Source: an uncultured Acholeplasmatales bacterium (GTDB lineage Bacteria; Bacillota_I; Bacilli_A; Acholeplasmatales; Anaeroplasmataceae). Taken from it: a DNA stretch of 64,000 nt. Positions 7,426 to 17,200 of this stretch are shown here, piece by piece. Made by a program: the position numbers and the translations under genes. Below the pieces are notes generated by a model. The model was not told the origin of the DNA and did no database searches. It saw only the letters and a list, made by a program, of their open reading frames with translations. The DNA lies in contig CALUQZ010000004.1 of NCBI GenBank assembly GCA_944323055.1, positions 41,190-105,189 of the forward strand, given 5' to 3'. Numbering within the stretch: position 1 is the stretch's first letter; each line of letters starts with the position of its first letter.

Positions 7426-9480
7426 ATGATTTATAATGCAGAAAACATTCGTGACATAGCTATCTTAGGTCATTTAGGTAGTGGCAAAACTACTTTAGTA
7501 GAGGCCTTTGCGTATGCTACAAATTTAATCAAACAAAAAGGAGAAATAGAAAGAAAAAATACAATTAGTGATTATACTGATGAAGAACATAATAGATTAT
7601 CTAGTATTAATGCTAGTGTCGTTCCTGTTTATTATGATAATCATAAATTAAATCTAATTGATTTACCTGGCAATGATGATTTTGTTGGGGAAATCTTAAG
7701 TGTAACTCGTTTAGTTAAAGGAGCTATCCTAGTAATTGATGCTTCTAGTGGTGTTCAAGTAGGAACTATTAAACATTGGCATACTTTAAGACGTAGAAAT
7801 ATTCCTACTATTATTTATGTCAATAAAATGGATAAAGAAAATGTTGACTTTGAAAAAATTTTAGCTGAAATCAGAGAAAAATTAGGCAAAAATGCTGTTC
7901 CATTTACATATCCTATTGGCCATGTTGAGAATTTTGATGGGTTTGTTAATGTTGTCGATTTAAAAGCAAGAAAATACAACGGTGAATATTGCGTTGATGA
8001 TGAAATTTACCCTGATAAAAGAGCTAAAGTATTTGAATTACATAATACAATTTGTGAAGCTGTAGCTTCTACAAATGAAGAACTATTAGAAAAATTCTTT
8101 GCTGGAGAAGAATTGACAAGAGATGAAATTCATAAAGGGTTAAGAGAAGGTGTATTAAACGGCGAACTAATTCCTGTTATTGTTGGTTCTGCAACTAAAA
8201 ATATCGGTATTCACACTCTTTTAAGTATGATGGTTGATTATCTTCCTTCTCCTTGTGATTTAAAACCATATTTAGTAGAAACTAAAGATGGTCAAATGGT
8301 AGAAAGAAAAACAAATGATAGTGAACCTTTCTCAGCCTATGTTTTTAAAACTATTGTAGACCCTTATGCTGGTGTAATAAATATTTTTAAAGTTAATTCT
8401 GGTGTTTTAAAATTAGGTGATGAAGTTTATATTCCACAAACTGATAAAACAGAAAAAATTACTACTTTGTTCACATTATGTGGTAAAACGCAAACTAATG
8501 TTACAGAAGTACATGCTGGAGATATTTGTGCTACTAGTAAATTAAATAACGTAAAATCTAGTTATACAATGTGTTCTCCAAAAAATATTGTGACATATAA
8601 ACCTGTAAAATATCCTACAGCTGTCATCTTTTTAGCACTTGTTCCTAAAAATAAAGCTGATGAAGATAAACTATCACAAGTTCTACAAAAAATAATGATT
8701 GAAGATCCTACTATTGAAGTAAGACGTAATCAAGAAACTAAACAACTACTTCTTGGTGGAGCTGGTTTATCTCATTTATCATACATTTTAGAAAAAATGA
8801 AAAATGTCTATAAAGTTGAAGTTACAACTGAAGAACCTAAGATTGTCTATCGTGAAACAATCACTAAAGAAGCTATTGGTGATGGTAGATATGTAAAACA
8901 ATCTGGTGGGGCAGGGTATTATGGTATTGTTCAAATGAAATTTGGACCTGCTGATAAAACCGAGTTCACTGAAGAAGTCTTTGGTGGGGCTGTTCCTAAA
9001 AACTACTTCCCTGCTGTTGAAAAAGGTTTCCTTGAAGCGATGCAACAAGGTCTACTAGCTGGCTTCCCTGTAATTAATGTTAAAGCAACTTTATTAGATG
9101 GTAAATACCATTCTGTCGATTCTAACGAAATGGCCTTCAAAATGGCAGCCATTCTAGCCTTTAAAGATGCTTATATGAAAGCTTCTCCTATCATTCTAGA
9201 ACCTATTTATAAAATTAAAGTAAATGTAGCTAACCAATATTTAGGTGATGTTTTATCTGACTTAAATCAAAAACGAGCTAAAGTAATTGAAATGAATGAT
9301 CAAGGTAATGGTAATCAAGAAATTGTAGCTACCGTCCCAGAAGCTGAAATTTTAAATTATGCTCAAGAACTAAAAGCTATTACTCAATCTAATGCTTATT
9401 TTAACCGTGAATTCTTAGATTATGAGGAAGTTCCGGCTTACTTAAAAGATAAAGTAATAGAACAAAATAAACTTAACTGA
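7426..9480 (+). CDS. EF-G-like translational GTPase (paralogue)
   Basis: 684 residues from the ATG at 7426, chosen because an AGAAGG ribosome site lies just before it; the 18 codons upstream overlap the promoter and cre-like site. The order is GTPase (G1 GHLGSGKTTL, G3 DLPGNDDFVGE, G4 NKMD, G5 SAT), domain II, and domains III-V with the EF-G-like C-terminus (QLSQ..., MRRVEV-like region, YYGIVQMKFGPA). The G1 loop has LGSG where true EF-G has IDAG, and there is no TetM-type extension. This is the EF-G-like/EF-G2 class, whose role is unsettled. The downstream gene overlaps its stop codon by one base. Confidence 0.85.
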   Translation: MIYNAENIRDIAILGHLGSGKTTLVEAFAYATNLIKQKGEIERKNTISDYTDEEHNRLSSINASVVPVYYDNHKLNLIDLPGNDDFVGEILSVTRLVKGAILVIDASSGVQVGTIKHWHTLRRRNIPTIIYVNKMDKENVDFEKILAEIREKLGKNAVPFTYPIGHVENFDGFVNVVDLKARKYNGEYCVDDEIYPDKRAKVFELHNTICEAVASTNEELLEKFFAGEELTRDEIHKGLREGVLNGELIPVIVGSATKNIGIHTLLSMMVDYLPSPCDLKPYLVETKDGQMVERKTNDSEPFSAYVFKTIVDPYAGVINIFKVNSGVLKLGDEVYIPQTDKTEKITTLFTLCGKTQTNVTEVHAGDICATSKLNNVKSSYTMCSPKNIVTYKPVKYPTAVIFLALVPKNKADEDKLSQVLQKIMIEDPTIEVRRNQETKQLLLGGAGLSHLSYILEKMKNVYKVEVTTEEPKIVYRETITKEAIGDGRYVKQSGGAGYYGIVQMKFGPADKTEFTEEVFGGAVPKNYFPAVEKGFLEAMQQGLLAGFPVINVKATLLDGKYHSVDSNEMAFKMAAILAFKDAYMKASPIILEPIYKIKVNVANQYLGDVLSDLNQKRAKVIEMNDQGNGNQEIVATVPEAEILNYAQELKAITQSNAYFNREFLDYEEVPAYLKDKVIEQNKLN

Positions 9481-10178
9481 TGAACTTAAAATCTAGTTAT
9501 AAAGATTATACATACCAAATTGATATAAAAACTCATCTAAAAAACAAAAACATTAAATATGCTTTCTATTTTTTAGATGGCCAAAATGCCTTTAGTGATA
9601 AATTTGCAACCTATCATAAAAGTCTTAAAGCTAAAAAAGTTCTAAATAAATTAGGAAAACCATATATAGCTATAGCTATTTATAGTCCTAATGATATAGC
9701 GAGATTTAGTATGTATACTCCGTTTATTTTAAAAGACTACAATAATGATTTAACTTTTTATGAAGCTTTTAAAAAAGACTTTAGCAACATAATCATTCCT
9801 ACTTGCGAAAAAGGATTAAAAATAACTAAAAGATTTTTAATATCTTCTTCTTTAGCTTGTTTAACTGCTATTACAATTAGTGAACATTTTAAAGCTATTG
9901 CTTTATTCTCAAACGCTTTTTTCCTTGACTATGAATCTATAAATAATTTAATAAAACCAAACGAAACCTTTAATTTTATTGCTTGTGGAGGACACGAGTT
10001 TTCTGATGACAAATACAATTCAAATGATTATTTAGAAAGTAGTCAATGGTATTATTATCTATTAAAAAAACATCATATTTCCGCTAAATTATACATAGAT
10101 TTATTAGGGGAACATGATGAAATATCTTGGCGTAAATATTTAACCTTATTTATAAAACATATAAAAAATAATTATTAA
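9480..10178 (+). CDS. Esterase-like alpha/beta hydrolase, degenerate nucleophile motif
   Basis: 232 residues, starting at an ATG that overlaps the EF-G-like stop (TGATG), so translation is coupled. The layout resembles the putative-esterase (enterochelin esterase-like) family: YAFYFLDGQNAF near residue 27, a strand-turn-helix at FLISSSLACLTAITISEHF (about residues 120-138), and a late His in LLGEHDEISWRKYL (about residue 213). The usual GxSxGG nucleophile elbow reads SSSLAC, so activity is uncertain. No signal peptide. Its pairing with a translational GTPase is unexplained. Confidence 0.6.
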   Translation: MNLKSSYKDYTYQIDIKTHLKNKNIKYAFYFLDGQNAFSDKFATYHKSLKAKKVLNKLGKPYIAIAIYSPNDIARFSMYTPFILKDYNNDLTFYEAFKKDFSNIIIPTCEKGLKITKRFLISSSLACLTAITISEHFKAIALFSNAFFLDYESINNLIKPNETFNFIACGGHEFSDDKYNSNDYLESSQWYYYLLKKHHISAKLYIDLLGEHDEISWRKYLTLFIKHIKNNY

Positions 10179-10182
10179 TTTT

Positions 10183-10217
10183 AAAAGATGATTTTAATAT
10201 GCAAAATCATCTTTTTT
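10183..10217 (+). terminator. Strong terminator after the esterase-like gene
   Basis: A perfect 13-bp inverted repeat, AAAAGATGATTTT (10183-10195) and its complement (10203-10215), loop of 7 bases, followed by TTTTTT. It sits 5 bases after the stop codon. Confidence 0.85.
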
Positions 10218-10244
10218 CTAAATATTATTAGCAAAAACATTATA

Positions 10245-10613
10245 ATGAAATTATGGGGAAGTCTTATAACATTATATTTAAGTTACCTTATATTAGCACT
10301 TTCATTACTATTATCACCTATTAAAAATATATTAATTAAGTCTAGAATAGTAACTATTTTATATATTTTTGTTCTACTAACTTTATTTTTATTAAATACA
10401 TATCATGGTAATTTTGCCATTCATATAGTAATTGAATTAATACTTTTAGCTTCAATGTTTTTCTCTTTTTTCGCTATGTTTCCTATGGCTTTTTTTAACG
10501 AAAATTGGCCAATTATATGTTCAATAATTAAACTAATATTATCGTTACTTTCAATTATTTATGATTATTATGCTATGAAAAAAGGGAATAAATATGTATA
10601 TTTAAAATCATAA
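10245..10613 (+). CDS. Small multi-span membrane protein
   Basis: 122 residues from the ATG at 10245. A longer reading would start at 10188 inside the terminator hairpin, so I reject it. At least four hydrophobic segments are visible, with a short polar C-terminus (AMKKGNKYVYLKS). No strong ribosome site is seen before this ATG, and no family is recognised. A terminator follows immediately, which supports a real transcript. Confidence 0.4.
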   Translation: MKLWGSLITLYLSYLILALSLLLSPIKNILIKSRIVTILYIFVLLTLFLLNTYHGNFAIHIVIELILLASMFFSFFAMFPMAFFNENWPIICSIIKLILSLLSIIYDYYAMKKGNKYVYLKS

Positions 10614-10619
10614 TACACT

Positions 10620-10668
10620 AAAAAATGGTGTTTGTTTCATATATAACATGAACAAACACCATTTTTTT
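10620..10668. terminator. Bidirectional terminator between convergent genes
   Basis: AAAAAATGGTGTTTGTT...AACAAACACCATTTTTTT forms a long stem with A and T tracts on both sides, so it can end the plus-strand membrane gene and the long minus-strand surface operon whose last stop codon is at 10667. Confidence 0.85.
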
Positions 10669-11245
10669 AATAACTATAATTTGCTTCTATTTCAATGGAA
10701 TTACCATTTGAACTAGTATAACTAAAATGATAATAAGTTATCTTATCTTCGCTATAATTTATTGTAACATTTAAATCTGAACTATTATTAACAGTTGTCT
10801 TTAAAACATTACTTACTTCACTACTTTTAATTACTCCAGTAATACTATTATTTTCCATACTTATAGAACTAAAGGCATTATAATTAAAACTATAATTAAA
10901 TAAAGTTTCTGGTAATTGACCATCGATATAATCTGTTAGAATTTGTTCAACTAAATCAAAATTACTACCTAATGTTTTATTTGTTGTGTTAATAGTCAAA
11001 CTAACTGTTCCGTCACTATTTTTAACAATCATAACATCTTTTTCTATCTCTTTTAATAAGACATCACCAGATTTAATAGTAGAATCATATGATATATTAG
11101 TACAATTAACTAAATTCGTATTAATATTTGTTATTAAATTATTAAAAGTCTCTTCTGGAGTTAATTCATTATTTCTATTACCACTACAACTAGTAAAAGT
11201 GAACAATAAAATTAAAGATATCAATGATAATAAAATTCTTCTCAT
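10667..11245 (-). CDS. Small lipoprotein, end of the Opp/subtilase operon
   Basis: 192 residues with a lipoprotein signal (LLFTFTSC, Cys at about 20) and a beta-rich, Asn/Ser/Thr-rich body. It starts 12 bases after the subtilase stop, and an AGGAGG site overlaps the end of that gene, so it belongs to the same transcript; the bidirectional terminator ends it. I recognise no family. It might be an accessory to the surface protease, for example a chaperone or inhibitor, but nothing in the sequence proves this. Confidence 0.65.
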   Translation of the reverse strand: MRRILLSLISLILLFTFTSCSGNRNNELTPEETFNNLITNINTNLVNCTNISYDSTIKSGDVLLKEIEKDVMIVKNSDGTVSLTINTTNKTLGSNFDLVEQILTDYIDGQLPETLFNYSFNYNAFSSISMENNSITGVIKSSEVSNVLKTTVNNSSDLNVTINYSEDKITYYHFSYTSSNGNSIEIEANYSY

Positions 11246-11257
11246 TTTATTTTCCTC

Positions 11258-14200
11258 CTAAAGTAAACCTTTAAATAATAAAGCTAATGAAATACCAAGC
11301 ATACTAGTTTGAGCAACTAAAGCTACTACAGCACTATAATCGAAACCATTAGTTGTAATATTATCAACAACTTCAGCATCAGCTTCAATCATTGCTAAAT
11401 ATTCATTATATGAAGCTACTAATTGATTGTATTTTCTTAAATCAAGAATATTTCTTTCATCACGAGATAAACTATTCATTTGACTAGCTATATCTTTCAA
11501 TTTATTCAAATCACTTAATTTAAATGTTGTATCTAAATTATCTAATGAACTTTGAACATTTCTAACAGCACTACTACCTTGATTTCTTAATAATTCATAT
11601 AGTTTGTATCTTGCATCTTCTATCTTATTCTTCATAGAAGTAACTTCATCAGCTGTATAGCCAAATTTAGTCAAATCTTGAGTTAAAGCATTTAAGATAG
11701 TTACCGCATTTGTAATTAATTCTTCATCATCTACTGATACACTATCTACACTAGGAATTTGATCAATTATTCCTAAGAAGGCAAGAGTATTATTATCTTT
11801 AGCTTCATAATCACTTCTTATAGCTTCACTAATATCACCAAAATAGCCTTCATAAATTAATGTATCATAACCAATTAATCCTTCATTAGCTGGTAAAATC
11901 AATGTTAGATTATTTATTGTTCCTACCCGGTCAACAAATTGATAATATGGATATGGATTAGTAAATAAATGATAAGCATAATTAAATAATTCATAGCCTG
12001 GATCACCTATTTCTATTTCACCATCTTCAATTATATAACTTTCTAATTTAGGAGCTGTAAATGTTCTAAATTCGACAGTTTCTAACTTATCATAATCATA
12101 GAAAGCAAAATTAGAGATAACTTCTAATGTATCAGGGAATACAAGATTGACAATATTCTTATTCATATTGCCTGCATAAGGTTCTATAACTTTAGTATTA
12201 TCTAATACTTGTAATGTTTCAACATTTAAAGCAGCCGGAACTTGACTTAAAGCTAAAGAACCATTTTCTAAATAAGTATATAATACTCCATTAGATAAAC
12301 GAACATAATCATTAACTTCTCCGTCCCTCTTTAATGTTCCGTTATCATCATAATTAAATGTTTCTAATCTAGTTGAACCAAAGAAGACGTTGTGACCAAT
12401 ATGAGTCAATTTATTTGATATCGTAAATGATGTTAAATTTAGGCAATTACTAAAAGCAGCAGAACCTATATAACTTAAATTTGGTAAACTGATACTAGTC
12501 ATATCCGTACCTTGGAAAGCATAATCACCTATATAATTTACTAAATTAGCATTATTGATATTAGTTAAATTAGTATTAGCAAAAGCTCCATAATTAATAG
12601 TAGTTGTTTTTGCTAAATTAACATTAGTTAAATTAGTATCGTTAATAAATGCTCCATCAGCTATTGTAATAATATTTTCTAAATTAATATTAGCTAATTT
12701 AGAACAATTACTAAAAGCATTTTCCGCTATATAATTTAATGTTGTAGGTAAAACAACTGTAGTTAAAGCTTGACAATTAGCAAAAGCAGATGAACCTAAA
12801 GATGTTAATCCTTCTGGTAAAGTAATACTTTCTAATTTGTTAGCTTCACTAAATGCTCCTGCTTTAATCTCTTTTAAACTTGCACCTAATGTAATTGAGG
12901 TAAAAATAGGGGCTGTTGCTTTACTATCAACTTTAGAAAATGCATAAGAACCAATTACTTCAATAGTTTCTAAATTAACATCTATTAAATTACGACATTC
13001 TGCAAAAGCATAATCTCCTATTTCAATAGCATTTATTAAATTAGCCTTAGATAAAGACGTATTTTGATAGAATGCATAATTGCCTATTTTGTTGACCGCA
13101 TTTTCTAAATTAATGTTAGCTAAACGGTTATTATAAGCAAAAGCATAATCACCAATCGTGTTATTATTACCTAAAACAACTTCAGTTAAACTATAATTAG
13201 AACTAAATGCATAAGGACTAATAGTAATATTATCACCTAAAGTAACTTTTTCTAATGTTGTACTAGCAAAACTATAATTACCTAAACTTGCATTAATATT
13301 TACATCTTTTAAAGCAGTGTTATAAAAAGCATAATCACCAATTTCAATTGCCTTATCTAAATTGTTAACAGTTATTAATTTAGTATTAGCATAAAAAGCA
13401 TGATCTAATATTTTAATACCAACTGTATCAGGTAAATTAATAGTTGTTAAATTAATACAATTACTAAAAGCATTTTCCCCAATTATTGTGTTAGGATTTG
13501 TAATTGTAACTGATGTTATAGTTTCGTTATTAGCAAAAGCACCTTGAGCTATTTTAGTTACTGTATTTGGTATTGTAAAATCACCTAAATTAGCTTCTTT
13601 AGCTATTAAAATAATCTCACTTAAATCCTTATTATATAAAACAGCATTATTTTCTGCATCAGTTTGATAATATGCACTACCTGATACAATAAAACTATTT
13701 AAATTAGTTTCAGCAAAAGTATCAATTCCTAGGCTAACAATCTCTGTCAACTCATTAAATGTTAAACTAGTTAATTTAGTTGAACCAGCAAATACTTCAT
13801 CACCTAAAGTAAAACTAGAATTTGGTAAAACTAGATTTTCTAAGTTTTTGTTATTTGCAAAAGCTCTATTATAAATATATTCTACTTCTCCATTAAATGT
13901 AATGCTATTTAAATTAGTATTTTCAAAAGCACTCGTACCAATATAAACTAAATCATTTTCAAATGTAACACTAGTTAAAGAGCTACAATTAATAAAACAA
14001 TTTTCAGGAATTATGTTTTGTCCTAAACTAATAGATACTAAACCAGAACCATTAAACATACCACTAGCTAATTTAGTATTAGGACTCATAGTAATATTTG
14101 TTAAACTTGTACAACCTTTAAATATTTCTTTACCACTACTTCTTAAAGTTGATATATTCACATTATTTAAACTTGTACAATTCTCAAATACATTATAAGA

Positions 14201-17200
14201 AATTGAATAAACTTCGCTTAAATCAACTGTAGTTAAACTACTACAATTTTTAAAGGCCTCATATTCAATTGTAGTAACATTTTCTAAATTAATTTCTTTT
14301 AATTTTGGACAATTATAAAATGCCATAGCTTCAATTGTTGTTACTGTAGAAGGTAAAACAACTTTTTCTAAATTAACTAAATTAGCAAAGGCCATTTTAC
14401 CAATTGTAGTTACTCCTTCAGGAATAACAACTGATGTTATTGTTTCATTTATTTGTGGAACTTTATTAGCATCTAAATCATCTTCTGTAACTGGAACATT
14501 ATAATCAATATTATAAAGAGCAAAAGCGTATGGAGCAATTTCCATTAAACCTTCATCATCTGGTATAACAATATCTCCACCAACACCTTTATAATAATTC
14601 AATACTCTGTTTTCAATCACAAAAGGATCCTTAACATTAACAGACAATAGGGCCATCATATTAGATTGTTTACCATCTACACTAATACTTAATCTTATTG
14701 TTGTTGTACCTTCACTAAGAGATGAAACAACACCATCTTGAGTTACCGTAGCAACTCTTTCATTAGTACTAGAATACGTAACTTCATATCTATCGCTTGG
14801 TAAATACCATGGTTCAATATTATAAGCTAATTGTATTTGTTCACCAGGATAAATTGAAACTACAGCTGCCCCTACATTATTCTTAGGTAACGATGAAATT
14901 AACGTTCTATTTACCTCATTACCTAAAACATTGGCCTCTCCGGCAGCTGGATGTCCTTTAATGACATCAAAATAGATAAAGTTAATACTTTCTAATTTAG
15001 CATCATCTAATGCTTGATTACTTGTTCCATTAACTCTAATTGTAATACTTGCACTTTCAACATTAAAGCTTGGATTAGACACTGTAATTGTTGCCGTTCC
15101 AGCCTTCAAGCCAATAACTTCACCTTTATCAACAATTGCAACTTCTGGATTTGATGAAGTCCATTCTAAATAATCTAAATAATCTTTACCAACTGCAATT
15201 TGTGCATCTGTTGATGTTAAATATTCTGTTAAATCTAGAATTTCCCCAGCTTTAATTATTTGTTGTGTTTTACTTGCACCATCTTGAGTGCCATCTGAAG
15301 TAAACTTTAAATTACCTTTTGTTCCTGGTAAAGAACATAAATAAATATTTGAATTTAAAGCGTAATCATCAATAACAAAAGCTAAAGTATTAGTAGATAC
15401 TTCATCAAAATAAATACTTTCTAAATAATCAGTAATTTCAAATCTAACAGTTGTCTTTTCCCCTTTATCCCCATATACAGGATATGGATATTGTGATAAA
15501 GTTGTATAACTTGAACCATCTTCAGTAAATAAAATTGGAGTTACAGATTGAACATATTGATTATCGGAAACTGTTAAAGTGACATAATATCTATCTTCTT
15601 TTAAAGTCTTATCATAAACTTTTTCATATTCAGCGCCTAAAATGATTGGAGCTTCATCATCTAAAGTAAAATTAAAACTATAGTTATTTCTAACATTACT
15701 ACTTACGCCACCATCACCATAATCTAAATATGCTTGCATCTTAAATTCATATTCTCTATTATTCACTAAATTAAGGTCTATAGGGTCTATTTCTAATCTT
15801 TCAAAATACGGAACCTGACCTGCTCCACTATTAGAAAAAGCTTTATTACAGTTATAATCACTAAACTCATAAATTACTTCACCAGTAACTGTATCAACAA
15901 TAGTATAATCCATTTTCATTACATTACGTAATAAACCAGTATAAATACCATTGATTCCATTTATAGTTCCTGTATTACTTGAAATGACAATATGATCTTC
16001 TCGTGCTGGGATTTGTGTATATTGTGATAAATCCATTTCATATACATATGTACCTAAAGATATAACATAACTATCATAATATGTTCCAAATGGTACTGTT
16101 GCATAATAATCAGCTTTTAATTTATCTTCCTCATCAATAGAATTATCATATGCTTCTGACTCTACTTCATAAAATGTTTTATCAAAAATAGGTGCTTCTG
16201 TCCAATCGCCATAAAAAGCTAAAAAAGGCACATTTAGAGGAATATCATTATTATCACTTGCTGGTTCTAATTTTACAAACCCCTCTACATACATTCCATG
16301 TGGGAAAGAACTTTCTATATAATCTTTATCTATATCTGTTAGACTATATGTAATAGTAACAACTGCCGTTGAATTTGGTTTAACAGTAATACTTCTACCA
16401 CTTACACTTCCATTAGTAACACTATTAATATCTAAAGAACCATTTAACATATAGGCTTTTTCAGCAACATAATCATTATCACTTGTTGAAACTGATTCTG
16501 TCATACCAGCTACCGATAAATCATATACTAAACTTTCAGAAGAAATATTAGTAATGTTAAAGGTCATTTTATAAACGCCTGTTCTATTTTTATCATCACC
16601 AAGTTCTAGTTTAGCTCTATTTCCTGTTTCAACACCTTCATATGCTGTATCAGTAACTGATATATAAGCATTAGTCGTTGTAGCATTTAAAAGACTAGCT
16701 AGACCAGCCCCTTGTTTACGTGGAGAATAAGGATTTCCTTCTTCATTTAAAGCTATTGTAGCTGTTGACATTAATAATTGATATGCTAAATCAGATATTT
16801 GTTTAGAAGAATAATCTGGATATTTTTCTTTTAAATATTGTCTAATTAAAACGACAATACCACACATATTAGGACATGCCATAGAAGTCCCACTCATCTT
16901 GTCATATCCACCACCAGGTACAGCAGATACAATGTTACCACCATGAGCTGTAATTTCTGGTTTTAATTTTAAATCAGAAGTCGGACCCCAACTTGAAAAA
17001 TCTGACATAAAAGGACCAGCTTCATATTTATCATTAAATGTTAAAATGCCTGTTCTATTTTGCGCTAAAACATCACCAACATCTTTAGTTACTGAAATAG
17101 CTGGAAAATCAGTAACTTTACCAGTCGACATAGTTATATCGCCTGGAACATTGTTATAAATAATAATTCCAATAGCTCCTTCATCTTCAGCAATAGCGCA

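Noticed and set aside
10188..10244. Longer start for the small membrane protein
   Set aside because: It begins inside the 13-bp terminator hairpin of the upstream gene.
11960..14450. CRISPR-like array within the subtilase gene
   Set aside because: The repetitive DNA encodes in-frame leucine-rich repeats of unequal length, not identical repeats with unique spacers.
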